The notes beneath the pieces are model-generated. The model made no database searches and was not told the DNA's origin. It was given only the letters and a program-made list of their open reading frames with translations. From an uncultured Muribaculaceae bacterium (GTDB taxonomy: Bacteria; Bacteroidota; Bacteroidia; Bacteroidales; Muribaculaceae): DNA of 64,000 nucleotides. Location of the stretch: NCBI GenBank assembly GCA_934661195.1, contig CAKUJD010000003.1, positions 186,001-250,000 of the forward strand, given 5' to 3'. Each line of letters opens with the position of its first letter. Position 1 is the first letter of the stretch. The translations under genes were made by a program, and so were the position numbers. Below are positions 52,416 to 61,528 of the stretch, one piece after another.

Positions 52416-52450
52416 GCTAGCATACTGATAATTAGGTAATTAAGTGATGA

Positions 52451-52487
52451 ATCCATCCGTTGGGGTATTAAGCCCCAACGGATGGAT
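52451..52487. terminator. Perfect 15-bp inverted repeat between convergent genes
   Basis: ATCCATCCGTTGGGG/CCCCAACGGATGGAT around a 7-base loop, 52 bases past the minus-strand lipoprotein stop. It lacks a T tract on either side. It may act as a terminator or a protein-binding palindrome. Confidence 0.5.
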
Positions 52488-52538
52488 AAATGTATGTTAC
52501 TGCCTTTTTGTGGGCACTTTCTGCTATCTTTTAACCAA

Positions 52539-53738
52539 TTACATACTATAGCTTATATCTCGTCCGTAATCCTTTGTGATTTTTGCTTTGATTTGTTTCA
52601 ACATTTTGACCTGGGCTGCGGTAAGTTTTTTTATGTTTATTTTCGCAAGGTAATCCGAAACAAACCCAATTTTAGCTAATGTTCTTCCAGCTGGCGTCCA
52701 ATACGGCATTTGCTCTTGTTCACTCATTTTGCTTGTGCGCTTACCAAATCTATCGCAACTGATATACACTGCATCGCAAGCCTTCAGATAATCATCAATT
52801 CTATTATAATCTACACGACTATACTTTTCAACAACTTCAAAATCATGACCTTCAAAATCATAACCTTCACATAAAGACATAAAATCTTCTTCTATTGGAA
52901 CATAATCTTTGTTAAAATAGCCAAAATCCGTTTTCAACAAATCGATTCGAGCCATCGCCTTGTCAGATGAAAGTGATATTGAATACTTTCTGCCAAAAAA
53001 GCAATAACAATCATTTTCTCTATACGTTCCTGTCAGTTTGTTATTATCCGGGCTGAATTGCTGGGAGCCGATGAAGACGCCGTCGGAGTTGTATTCGTCG
53101 AGTTCAATAAGGCCGCTGTCGTCTTGGGTGCCTTTTAGGTACATCAGGGCTTTGGGACCAAACTGCTTGTAATAGTAGGCGCCTTTCACTTTGTGGTCAA
53201 GGCCGATGCAAAGGGTCATTTGCACTGCCTTGCCTGCTATGGTGCCGGCGAGGTTGAGGCAAAGCGGATATTTCACTTCGGGCATGGTCAGTGTGAATTT
53301 GGCGGCGTTTTTAAGTGCGTCTTTAGCTTTGTCACCGTCAGTCATCACCTTGGCAAATGTCACCTCGGCTTCGTTGCCGCTGGCCAGCATTTTTTTAATC
53401 GCCACTTTGTCTGCATCGCCAAACAGCGACAAGGTGTAGAGGCTTGCGCCATCCTTGCCAACAACGTCAACCACCATGTCGGACGACAGCTGGATGTCGT
53501 CGATCTTGGCAGTGTCGAGGTTTTCGAGCGGCTTGTTGCGCTTCAGCTTCACAGTAAGGCTTAACATTGCGCCCGACTTGCTGTCGTCGGTGATGGTGAG
53601 CTGTGCGTTGCCATCAACTGCAACCAATTCGGGCTGGTCGCCTGTGACCTTTGCGCACGGAATGTCCACCTTGTCGCTGCCACAGCTGGCAAGGAGGAGC
53701 AAAATCATTGAGAATGCGAGTAAAGTTAATCGTTTCAT
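52539..53738 (-). CDS. Hypothetical lipoprotein, tandem paralogue 1
   Basis: Predicted lipoprotein of 399 residues (lipobox LLASC, C19). I recognise no family. The first 240 or so residues (IPCAKVTGDQPELVAVDGNA, VKLKRNKPLENLDTAK, CIGLDHKVKGAYYYKQ) are close to the neighbouring paralogue at 53807-54976. The remaining 160 diverge sharply and are encoded by much more AT-rich DNA (about 52539-53040), which hints at recombination or different selection. It is probably co-transcribed with the paralogue (68-base gap). Envelope role unknown. Confidence 0.7.
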   Translation of the reverse strand: MKRLTLLAFSMILLLLASCGSDKVDIPCAKVTGDQPELVAVDGNAQLTITDDSKSGAMLSLTVKLKRNKPLENLDTAKIDDIQLSSDMVVDVVGKDGASLYTLSLFGDADKVAIKKMLASGNEAEVTFAKVMTDGDKAKDALKNAAKFTLTMPEVKYPLCLNLAGTIAGKAVQMTLCIGLDHKVKGAYYYKQFGPKALMYLKGTQDDSGLIELDEYNSDGVFIGSQQFSPDNNKLTGTYRENDCYCFFGRKYSISLSSDKAMARIDLLKTDFGYFNKDYVPIEEDFMSLCEGYDFEGHDFEVVEKYSRVDYNRIDDYLKACDAVYISCDRFGKRTSKMSEQEQMPYWTPAGRTLAKIGFVSDYLAKINIKKLTAAQVKMLKQIKAKITKDYGRDISYSM

Positions 53739-53806
53739 TATTAAAATAGCTTTTTAGTTACAGTATTTCTTGTTTTAGTCGTGTGAGCAAAGAGGCATTA
53801 GTCGGA

Positions 53807-54976
53807 TTACCATTTGTAGAAACTCTTGGCTCGAGCCTTGAGTTGGTTCAGCCTTTGAACTTGAGCGGCATTGAGTTTTTTCACATCCACTCGCGGCAGG
53901 AAATCCTTCAGGAATGCGCTGCGGCCTTCTGCATTAATGTTATATGACTCAACCGACATTCTGTCAAGCCCACTTAGCGTCTTGAGGTATCTGTAATATT
54001 CTTGATTCTCACAAATCAATGCATTGCAGGCCTTTATGTAGTCATCAATTTTGTTGTAATTGATGTTCATAAATTCACTCATCGACCCGTAACGTCTATA
54101 TATCCACCGGCCAATGTCTTCTACAAGCGTTCGATACTCCTTATTGAAATAGCTGAAGTCGATCTTCGACAAGTCGATTCTGACCATCGACTTGTCAGGG
54201 GAAAGCGATATTGGATATTCATCTAAATTGTATCCATCGCCACCACGGCCTTCGTACGTTCCTGTGAGTTTCCAGTTTTTGGCAGTGAGCTGGTGTGTGC
54301 CGATGAGGACGCCGTCGGAGTTGTACTCATCGAGTTCAATTTTGCCGTCCTCGTCTTGAGTGCCTTTCAATACAAGCAGGGCTTTGGGGCCTGACTGCTT
54401 GTAGTAGTAGGCGCCTTTCACATTGTGGTCAAGGCCGATGCACAGGGTCATCTGCACAGGCTTTTTGGCAATGGTGCCGCCAAGGTTGAGGCAAAGTGGG
54501 TATTTCATCTCGGGGGTGGTCAGGGTGAACTTGGCGGCATTTTTCAGCACGTTGTTGGCCTTGTCGCCGTCGGGCAGAACTTTGCTGAAGGTGACTTCGG
54601 CCTCGTTGCCGCAGGCCAGCATTTTTTTGAACTCGACTTTGTCGGCGTCGCCAAACAGCGGCAGCGTGCAGAGCGTAGAGCCGTCTTTGCCAACAACGTC
54701 GACCACCATGTCGGACAACAGCTGAATTTCTTCGGTCTTGGCAGTGTCGAGGTTTTCAAGCAGTTTGTTGCGCTTCAGCTTTACGGTGAGGTTGACCATA
54801 GTGCCCGACTTGCTGTCGTCGCCGCCAGCAAGGGTGAGCAAGGCGTTGCCGTCGACCGACACCAGACTGGGCTGGCTGCCGCCGACCTTGGCGCACGGAA
54901 TCTCCACCTTGCCACCGCTGCAGCTGGCAAGGACAAGCAAAATCATTGAGAATGCGAGTAATGCTAATCGTTTCAT
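53807..54976 (-). CDS. Hypothetical lipoprotein, tandem paralogue 2
   Basis: Predicted lipoprotein of 389 residues (lipobox VLASC, C19), paralogous to the downstream gene. Shared segments include VKLKRNKLLENLDTAK, SDMVVDVVGKDGS, CIGLDHNVKGAYYYKQ and IELDEYNSDGVLIGT. The C-terminal 150 residues have little similarity to the paralogue beyond short stretches such as YNKIDDYIKACNA. It starts 17 bases after the ugd stop, so it may be read through from ugd. No known domain was identified. Confidence 0.7.
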   Translation of the reverse strand: MKRLALLAFSMILLVLASCSGGKVEIPCAKVGGSQPSLVSVDGNALLTLAGGDDSKSGTMVNLTVKLKRNKLLENLDTAKTEEIQLLSDMVVDVVGKDGSTLCTLPLFGDADKVEFKKMLACGNEAEVTFSKVLPDGDKANNVLKNAAKFTLTTPEMKYPLCLNLGGTIAKKPVQMTLCIGLDHNVKGAYYYKQSGPKALLVLKGTQDEDGKIELDEYNSDGVLIGTHQLTAKNWKLTGTYEGRGGDGYNLDEYPISLSPDKSMVRIDLSKIDFSYFNKEYRTLVEDIGRWIYRRYGSMSEFMNINYNKIDDYIKACNALICENQEYYRYLKTLSGLDRMSVESYNINAEGRSAFLKDFLPRVDVKKLNAAQVQRLNQLKARAKSFYKW

Positions 54977-54993
54977 TGCTAAGGGGGATATTG

Positions 54994-56325
54994 TTAGTCG
55001 CGGCGGAAGATGTCGCGGGTGTAGACCTTAGAGGCCACATCGTCGAGGCAGGCATCGTAGCGGTTGGCAATGATTGCATGGCTCTTGGCCTTGAACTCGG
55101 CAAGGTCGTTGACCACGCGGCTGCCGAAGAACAGCGAGCCGTCGTCAAGGGTGGGTTCGTAGATTATCACCTCGGCGCCCTTGGCCTTGATGCGCTTCAT
55201 GATGCCCTGAATGGCGCTCTGGCGGAAGTTGTCGGAATTCGACTTCATAGTGAGGCGGTAGACGCCTATCACCGGAGGCTGGGCAGAGTCGCCGCCGTGG
55301 CTGTACTGGTTGTTCTCGCTGTAGCCATACCAGCCGGCGCGGCGCAGCACGGCATCGGCAATGTAGTCTTTGCGGGTCTTGTTGCTCTCCACGATGGCCG
55401 ACATCATGTTTTGCGGCACGTCCTGGTAGTTGGCCAGCAGTTGCTTAGTATCCTTGGGCAGGCAGTAGCCGCCGTAGCCAAACGAGGGGTTGTTGTAGTG
55501 CGTGCCAATGCGCGGATCGAGGCCCACACCCTCAATTATGGCGCGGCTGTCGAGGCCCTTGACCTCGGCATAGGTGTCGAGCTCGTTGAAGTAGCTCACG
55601 CGCAGCGCCAGATAGGTGTTGGCAAACAGCTTCACGGCCTCGGCCTCCTTCATGCCCATAAACAGGGTGCTGATGTTCTGCTTGATGGCACCCTCCTGCA
55701 GCAGGGCGGCAAAGGTGTGCGCGGCCTGCTTGAGCCGCTCGACATCGGTCACCGACTCGATGGCGCGGTTTTCGGCCTCGAACTCGGGGCGGCTGATGAT
55801 GTTGGGGTAGCCCACAATGATGCGGCTTGGATACAGGTTGTCGTAGAGGGCCTTGCTCTCGCGCAGAAACTCGGGCGAGAACAGCAGGTTGAACTCCTTG
55901 GCGCCCTTTTGGGCATACTTGAGGTAGAGGTTGCGGGTGTAGCCCACAGGGATGGTCGACTTTATCACCATCACGGCCTTGGGGTTGACTTCAAGCACGA
56001 GGTCGATCACCTCCTCGACGTGCGAGGTGTCGAAGTAATTCTTCACCGGGTCGTAGTTGGTGGGGGCGGCAATCACCACAAAATCGGCGTCGGCATATGC
56101 GCTGCGGCCGTCAAGAGTGGCCACGAGGTCGAGTTGCTTTTCGGCCAGATATTTTTCGATGTATTCGTCTTGAATGGGCGATATGCGGCTGTTTAGCTTG
56201 TCCACCTTTTCAGGAATCACGTCGACAGCCGTCACATGGTGGTGCTGCGAGAGCAGCGTGGCGATGCTCAGGCCCACATAACCCGTGCCGGCCACCGCCA
56301 CCTTTATGTCATTGAAATCACGCAT
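54994..56325 (-). CDS. ugd: UDP-glucose 6-dehydrogenase
   Basis: Cytosolic NAD-dependent enzyme oxidising UDP-glucose to UDP-glucuronate for capsule or exopolysaccharide synthesis. The protein has 443 residues. The Rossmann motif [16 protein letters not shown] is at the N-terminus, [12 protein letters not shown] and [10 protein letters not shown] follow, and the catalytic cysteine is C288 in [11 protein letters not shown]. It has its own promoter and is followed closely by two tandem lipoprotein genes. No polysaccharide cluster is adjacent. A UDP-N-acetyl-mannosamine dehydrogenase is less likely from the motif pattern. Confidence 0.93.
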   Translation of the reverse strand: MRDFNDIKVAVAGTGYVGLSIATLLSQHHHVTAVDVIPEKVDKLNSRISPIQDEYIEKYLAEKQLDLVATLDGRSAYADADFVVIAAPTNYDPVKNYFDTSHVEEVIDLVLEVNPKAVMVIKSTIPVGYTRNLYLKYAQKGAKEFNLLFSPEFLRESKALYDNLYPSRIIVGYPNIISRPEFEAENRAIESVTDVERLKQAAHTFAALLQEGAIKQNISTLFMGMKEAEAVKLFANTYLALRVSYFNELDTYAEVKGLDSRAIIEGVGLDPRIGTHYNNPSFGYGGYCLPKDTKQLLANYQDVPQNMMSAIVESNKTRKDYIADAVLRRAGWYGYSENNQYSHGGDSAQPPVIGVYRLTMKSNSDNFRQSAIQGIMKRIKAKGAEVIIYEPTLDDGSLFFGSRVVNDLAEFKAKSHAIIANRYDACLDDVASKVYTRDIFRRD

Positions 56326-56351
56326 GATTGTATTATACTATTTTTGAGCAG

Positions 56352-56382
56352 TAAAGTTACAACATTCTGTCATTTTTTCCAA
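56352..56382 (-). promoter_or_regulatory. Likely promoter of ugd
   Basis: Minus-strand TTG (56380-56382), a 20-base spacer, then TAACTTTA (56352-56359), one base off consensus. Confidence 0.5.
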
Positions 56383-56483
56383 TATTGCGCTACATAAATC
56401 GACTTCGGCTCATTACAGGCGCCATAACTCCTCATCCGTTTGGAAGTGATGCATTTCCCGTATGCGCCAAACAGCGACTAAGG

Positions 56484-56637
56484 CTGTATGGGCGTGGCAT
56501 GCCACATCCATAGTAAACCACTGAAATTCAGAATATTATACACGAATAATTACAGTCAAAGGAGGTGTATTCGATGTTATTTTGCTTTCGTTGCAGGGGG
56601 CAACGCCCGTCGGACGCGGCATGCCGCGTCCCTACAG
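56484..56637. repeat. GGCATGCC-bracketed intergenic element, copy 5
   Basis: Left imperfect palindrome ggcgtggcatgccacatcc (56491-56509) and right palindrome gacgcggcatgccgcgtc (56613-56630), then CCTACAG. The interior (CAAAGGAGGTGTATTCGATG, GCTTTCGTTGC, CAACGCCCGTCGG) matches copies 1 and 4. It lies between cobO (3' side) and ugd (5' side). The rest of this 402-base gap shows no gene. Confidence 0.85.
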
Positions 56638-56727
56638 TAAACAGCAGTAGACCAGATTTTTAGCGGTTATTCCTTCTCTAATGACCGATTTGGGATAAAT
56701 ACTTTATTGTTGGTTGCTGATAAACAT

Positions 56728-57249
56728 TCAGTGGTCGTAGCCGTCGCGGCTGAGCACGCCCTGACGGTAGTAGTGCTTCACTTCGCGCATGTCGGTCACC
56801 AGCTGGGCTGCATCGACAAGCCACTGCGGGGCGTAGCGGCCTGTGACCACCACCTCGGTGGCCGGGTGACGCCCGTCGATGGCGGCCATCACCTCGGCCT
56901 CGGTGAGCAGGCCGTAGTAGAGGGCTATGGTGAGCTCGTCGAGCACCACCAGGCCATAGTCGCCGCTGCTCATTAGGGCCGAGCACCGCTCGAGTCCGCG
57001 CCGCGCGGCCTGCACGTCGGCCTCGGCGGGCTTGCGCGACAGGAAGCAGCCACTGCCCAACTGCTCAACGGTGAGCAGCCCTTGCGGCAGCATGGCGGCG
57101 AGGCGGGTTTCGCTATACTTTTCGTCTTTCACAAACTGGCCCACATACACCCGGCGGCCCGAGCACAGCACCCTCACGGACAGGCCAAAGGCTGCGGTGG
57201 TCTTGCCCTGACCGTTGCCAGTGTAGAGGCGCACAAAAGTTTTTTCCAT
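56728..57249 (-). CDS. cobO: Cob(I)yrinic acid a,c-diamide adenosyltransferase
   Basis: Cytosolic enzyme that transfers the 5'-deoxyadenosyl group of ATP to a corrinoid, of CobO/BtuR type. The protein has 173 residues. The Walker A motif GNGQGKTT is at 11-18, VLDELTIALYYGLL and EVVVTGRYAPQWLVDAA follow. The start at MEKTFVRL is chosen because the longer reading frame begins inside the terminator of the neighbouring gene. It stands alone here, without other cobalamin genes, so a salvage role is plausible. It is shorter than some CobO proteins at the N-terminus. Confidence 0.9.
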   Translation of the reverse strand: MEKTFVRLYTGNGQGKTTAAFGLSVRVLCSGRRVYVGQFVKDEKYSETRLAAMLPQGLLTVEQLGSGCFLSRKPAEADVQAARRGLERCSALMSSGDYGLVVLDELTIALYYGLLTEAEVMAAIDGRHPATEVVVTGRYAPQWLVDAAQLVTDMREVKHYYRQGVLSRDGYDH

Positions 57250-57267
57250 ATTATTATGCCTTGTTTC

Positions 57268-57317
57268 AAAAAAAGCCATAGGGCAGCCGCCGCTGTTGCG
57301 CATGGGGCTGCCCTATG
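57268..57317 (-). terminator. Terminator of PorU copy 2 gene
   Basis: Perfect 12-bp stem CATAGGGCAGCC/GGCTGCCCTATG with A7 on its left edge (T7 on the minus strand), 29 bases past the stop. It also lies just upstream of cobO. Confidence 0.92.
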
Positions 57318-57345
57318 ACCATAGTTGGGGTTTACTTTAATTCTT

Positions 57346-60300
57346 TCATTTGCCGCCCTCGAGCGGATTGATTACAACCAGACGGCCAATGGCGGTGCCG
57401 CCATAGTAGTTGCCGGCGGTGTAGGTGCCATAGTACTTATACTGGCCGGGGGCCACGCGGCGGCCTTCGCTGTCGCACAGGTTCCACTTCAGCGGGAACT
57501 GGGTGGCCTTCTGACTCCACAGCACATTGCCCACGAGGTCGGTGACGGTGACGGTGACCTCGGGCTGGCTGCTGAAGCTGTGGCGCACGGCAAACTGCGC
57601 CTCGCTCACGGCCGGATCGCTGCCTGCATCGAGGGTGAGAGAGCCCGGAGCACCGATGGCAAACGAGATTGACCTGCTTGCGCTGTTGCCAGCAAGGTCG
57701 TAGACGGTGAACGTGGCCGTGTGGCGGCCCTGGTCGAGCGAGCCGATGGGATAGCTAATCTGCACCGACTTGCCGTCGGCGTCGAGGGTGGCATAGCTGG
57801 CCACATCGGGCATCGTCTGGCGGCCGCCGTCGATGAGCAGGCGCATGTTGCTGCCAATGCTCATTTCCTGCATGTTGATGCCGCGGTCGTCGCTGGCGGT
57901 GATGTGCAGTGTGCTGCCTGCGGGCACGAGCGCGCCCTCGGACTGCGCCTGCTCGTCGGTGAAATACATTGCATCGACGGTGGGCGCAATGGTGTCGACA
58001 ATCACCAAATCGCTGAAGTATGGGCGTATATTCAATTTGCCATACTCGCCATTGACCATCTCATCGGAATTATCGCGATGGGCATACACGCGCAGCATGC
58101 CAAACTCATATTGGGCCTGCACTGTGCGCGGCAGCATGAGGCGGGTTTTAATCACTCCGTTCTCCACGCGGCACTTTTTAGTTGAAAGCAAATTGCGCGG
58201 GTAATAAATGTTACGCGTCACCGACTGCTTGTTGACGGTGGTGGTCACTGTGGTGTTGATGCGCTGAGCATCATAAAGCGCCACTGTGGCTTCGCCATTG
58301 AAACTGTTGTCGACTTCCTGCGAGCCAGGCTTCAGCACATTGGCCGTCACCTCAAAATCTTGAAGGGCACGGGTCTCGGCCACAATGCTGTCGTTCACCT
58401 CATAGCCGTTTATCTTGGTCACCTTAAAACGGTTCTGAGGGTAGTTGATGCGCATGGCGGGGTCGCCGATGAGCAGGAACATGAGCTTATTGGTGTTGCT
58501 GGTGGTGCCAAACGACTGCTTCGACTTGAGGTACACATCGCCAAGGCGCGGCATCGAGCCGCTAAACTTGTAGTTGAACATGGCCTTGATGAAGGCGGTG
58601 TTGAGGGCATCGTTGCTCTCGGCATACACCGAGCGGGTGGAACCGAGCAGGGCAATGACGCCGCCGTCGGTCTTGTGGAACATGAGTTCGCCAATGCCCT
58701 TCTTGTCGCTGTCGAAGCGCGACACGTCGCAGGCGGCAAACGTCATTATGGGAAAGTGCGGATAGCTGGTGTTCTCAACGTTGGTGTTGGTCCACAGCTC
58801 GGCATACTTGCTGAGCGCCGTGGTGCCGGCGTGGCCAATGTAGGTGGCAAAGTAGGCGCCCTTGGCCAGCACCTCCTTGAAGCGGCGCGTGCCCATCTCG
58901 CAGCGGCCCAGGCGGTCATCATCGATCCGCACCTGCGGGAACTGCGACACATACACCTTGTCGAGGTTCATGCCAGTGTCCATGGTTTTGCTGAATATGT
59001 CGGCCACACCCTCGGCCTGCGCCACGTGCATCAGATTGTCGGGCTGGTCGGCGCTGATGAGCACATTGTTGCGCCAATATCCGTAGTCGGGATTGGTGAC
59101 GTAGTTGATGAGCTTGTCGACGTCGGCCTTGGCCTCAAGGGGGTCGCTGGTGGGAATGCGGCCAACGGCTATGCGCAGCATGTCGGCGCTCAGGTTGTAG
59201 CCCGAGTTGTCGTCGAGCATGCCAAAGAAGTCGTCGCAAGTGTAGCTGTAGTTCTCGTCGTTGCTGCAGTCGCTCTCGTAGGCCAGCAGCAGCTCGCCGC
59301 GGTCGGAGGTAATCGAGCGGTTGTCGTATGAGCCGTCGCCAAACAGCAGCAGATATTTAAACTTGTTGCGGTCGCGGTCGTAGAGCATCTTGCACAGCAT
59401 GCGGTAGGCCATGGCATCGGGCGCTCCCGACGAGAACTCGTTGAATATGAGCCGGTGGTCGATCACGGCCACCTTCATGCCGTCCATGTCCTCGTGAAGC
59501 TTGGCAATGCGGCGTGCCTGCTCCATTAGGGGCTTGGTGGTGATGATCATCATGTCGGGCACCTCCATGGCGTGCAGGTTTTGGTTGGCCACGCTTTCCC
59601 AGCTGTCGACGGTCATGAGTTGCTGGCTGGGGTCGAAGGCCACAAACTGCGCCATGCGCGCCTCATAGCCAGGGGTGAACGAGGCCATACCCGAGCCGTC
59701 GGCAAGGGTGGTGTGCTCAACGGCATAGCTCACAGGGGCGGCTGGGTTGTCGACGTTCCACACCACGAGGCCTGTGGCCGCGGTGCCGATGTCGATGCGG
59801 TTGCTGTCGGCAAGCTCGCAAAAGCCCATGCGCAGCTGGCCGTTGCGGCCGTAGTCAAGGCTGTTGCGGCGGCAGAATGTGAGCATGAGGTAGTCGAGTT
59901 TGGCCGACTTGAACACGCCGCCTGTGGCTATCTGCACCTTTACGCTGCCCTGGTCGGCCGGCGCCTGGATTGCCGCCACGGGCGATGCCTGATTGTAGTA
60001 GATATATGCGTTGGTGCCCGGCGAATAGATGCGCGAGGCACTCACGCTGAATGGCACCGAGTCGCCGCTGACCCAAGTCCTTATCGAGCCGGACTCCTTG
60101 TCGATGTTGGCAGCGGCGGCGGTGTTCACCACCAGCCGGCTGCCCTTGACCACGCCCGGCAGGCTGTAGGGAATCTCAATAGGCTTCTGCAAGTCCTCGC
60201 CAAGCATGTCCTTGCCCGAGAAGCCCACCGAGGTGAGGTCCTTCTCGTGATAGAAATAGTCGATGCTGGTGTCGCGCGCGGCCACGCCACGTTTCGCTGC

Positions 60301-60777
60301 CGGCTCGGCAGCCTGAACCGAGGCCTCGCTGCCGCCTGCGTCGGTAAGAAAGTAGTAGCCCACCGACGAATAGGCATTGACGCGGCGTGTGAAGCGCGGC
60401 GCCTGCGAGCGAGGGTCAACTATTTTGAAGCTGACTGGGCCGGCGGCGTAGAAACAAATTTTGCCGTCGCGCCGCATTACGGGCACAGGCTGCAGGTCGT
60501 CGGGCTGCGAGCCATCGAGCTGCTCACTCATCATGTGGCCGCCGCTGCCATACACCCTCACGCTGGCGGGGTTGCTGAACCCCATCTTGGCAAGGTCGTC
60601 GGCGGTGAGCTGATACACGCCGTTTTGAGGTATGGCAATCTTCACCCACTTGCCAGTGGCAAGGCGCGACTGCGTGGCATAGTGCGACGGCGACAAGGCT
60701 CCCGCCTGCGGGGCCAGTGCGGCCGCAAGGGCCACTATGGCCGCCTTGAGCCATGATTTTTTGGAGTTGAGATGCAT
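57346..60777 (-). CDS. PorU-type C25 family sortase, copy 2
   Basis: Exported protein of 1143 residues, paralogous to 48649-52110. The start MHLNSKKS is chosen for its signal peptide (about 1-28, ending AGAL). The prodomain-like start SRLATGKWVKIAIPQNGVYQ matches copy 1. The predicted dyad is H649 (ATYIGHAGTTALSK) and C683 (MTFAACDVSRFD), followed by GGVIALLGSTRSVYAESND. The C-terminus (VTVTDLVGNVLWSQKATQ) is a beta-sandwich tail. Its GGxIALxxxTRxVY segment is nearer to typical PorU proteins as I recall them, so this copy may be the canonical sortase. The pair is discussed in the findings. Confidence 0.88.
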   Translation of the reverse strand: MHLNSKKSWLKAAIVALAAALAPQAGALSPSHYATQSRLATGKWVKIAIPQNGVYQLTADDLAKMGFSNPASVRVYGSGGHMMSEQLDGSQPDDLQPVPVMRRDGKICFYAAGPVSFKIVDPRSQAPRFTRRVNAYSSVGYYFLTDAGGSEASVQAAEPAAKRGVAARDTSIDYFYHEKDLTSVGFSGKDMLGEDLQKPIEIPYSLPGVVKGSRLVVNTAAAANIDKESGSIRTWVSGDSVPFSVSASRIYSPGTNAYIYYNQASPVAAIQAPADQGSVKVQIATGGVFKSAKLDYLMLTFCRRNSLDYGRNGQLRMGFCELADSNRIDIGTAATGLVVWNVDNPAAPVSYAVEHTTLADGSGMASFTPGYEARMAQFVAFDPSQQLMTVDSWESVANQNLHAMEVPDMMIITTKPLMEQARRIAKLHEDMDGMKVAVIDHRLIFNEFSSGAPDAMAYRMLCKMLYDRDRNKFKYLLLFGDGSYDNRSITSDRGELLLAYESDCSNDENYSYTCDDFFGMLDDNSGYNLSADMLRIAVGRIPTSDPLEAKADVDKLINYVTNPDYGYWRNNVLISADQPDNLMHVAQAEGVADIFSKTMDTGMNLDKVYVSQFPQVRIDDDRLGRCEMGTRRFKEVLAKGAYFATYIGHAGTTALSKYAELWTNTNVENTSYPHFPIMTFAACDVSRFDSDKKGIGELMFHKTDGGVIALLGSTRSVYAESNDALNTAFIKAMFNYKFSGSMPRLGDVYLKSKQSFGTTSNTNKLMFLLIGDPAMRINYPQNRFKVTKINGYEVNDSIVAETRALQDFEVTANVLKPGSQEVDNSFNGEATVALYDAQRINTTVTTTVNKQSVTRNIYYPRNLLSTKKCRVENGVIKTRLMLPRTVQAQYEFGMLRVYAHRDNSDEMVNGEYGKLNIRPYFSDLVIVDTIAPTVDAMYFTDEQAQSEGALVPAGSTLHITASDDRGINMQEMSIGSNMRLLIDGGRQTMPDVASYATLDADGKSVQISYPIGSLDQGRHTATFTVYDLAGNSASRSISFAIGAPGSLTLDAGSDPAVSEAQFAVRHSFSSQPEVTVTVTDLVGNVLWSQKATQFPLKWNLCDSEGRRVAPGQYKYYGTYTAGNYYGGTAIGRLVVINPLEGGK

Positions 60778-60805
60778 AAGCGTAATTTGTGATGTTGTGT
60801 GTGTG

Positions 60806-60827
60806 CAATGCCGCAACAGCGGCATTG
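60806..60827 (-). other. Hairpin upstream of PorU copy 2
   Basis: CAATGCCGC/GCGGCATTG (9 bp, 4-base loop) in the gap between the FAA hydrolase gene and PorU copy 2, without a T tail. It may be a weak terminator or a leader hairpin. Confidence 0.4.
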
Positions 60828-60896
60828 TGAGAAAAACGTTTTCTTAGTTATAATAACGTGGCGCACACCCGTTTTAGTGCATGGCGCGCATGGTTT

Positions 60897-61460
60897 TTAT
60901 TTCACCCTGATGCGCAGCGAGGGCTCGCCGCCCACGGTGGCCGTCACGGTGTCGCCTATGGCTATGGGCTCGCCGGGGCAAAGGCTGCCGGTGAGAATGA
61001 TGTCGCCCATCTTCAGCGTGAAGTAGCGACTCACAAGCTCGATGATGTCGTCGGGGGCCATGGGCGGCTCGGCGCACCCGCAGGCAGCCTGGCGGGTGCC
61101 GCCAAGCTCCATGGCCACGGCTGTGCCGCCAAGCTGGCCGAGTGGTTTGAAGTCGCCCAGCCACACCGATCCGTCGAAGGCGGTGGCGAGTGCCGAGTCG
61201 GCACCGACGGGCGGCGTCAGGCCGTGGGCAGTGACCACGGCGGCAGCCGCCGCGGCGTCGTAGTAGCGGTGGGCAAAGCGGCGGGCAATGCACTTGCCCA
61301 AACGGCACACGCGCAGCGCAAGCGTGGGCTGCACTGTGAATCCGCCGGCAAAGTCGGGAATAAAAAACGGCTTGCCGCTGGTGAGCACCGATGAGTCGGC
61401 CATGAGCCTCACCTGGGGCATATCATGGCCTTTGCCATAATGTAATGCTATTATCTTCAC
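60897..61460 (-). CDS. Fumarylacetoacetate hydrolase family protein
   Basis: Cytosolic protein of 187 residues, shorter than many family members (200-280) but with the core fold: IALHYGKGHDMPQVRLMADS, ALRVCRLGKCIARRFAHRYY, MAPDDIIELVSRYFTLKMGD, then IILTGSLCPGEPIAIGDTVT. The MGDIILTGS stretch corresponds to the family's usual GDVIxTGTP segment. Family members hydrolyse or decarboxylate acylpyruvates and 2-keto acids, and some decarboxylate oxaloacetate. The substrate cannot be read here. It follows rex by 68 bases on the same strand. Confidence 0.82.
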   Translation of the reverse strand: MKIIALHYGKGHDMPQVRLMADSSVLTSGKPFFIPDFAGGFTVQPTLALRVCRLGKCIARRFAHRYYDAAAAAAVVTAHGLTPPVGADSALATAFDGSVWLGDFKPLGQLGGTAVAMELGGTRQAACGCAEPPMAPDDIIELVSRYFTLKMGDIILTGSLCPGEPIAIGDTVTATVGGEPSLRIRVK

Positions 61461-61528
61461 TTTAATTTAATCTATGCTGCAGAGTGGTGTGTGTAGGCTT
61501 TATTCCGGCATTGCAGGCGGCGCGCACC

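Noticed and set aside
48649..60777. The two C25 proteins as secreted gingipain-type virulence proteases
   Set aside because: Length, N-terminal prodomain pattern and motif context fit PorU sortases better than gingipains, though a phylogeny is needed to be certain.
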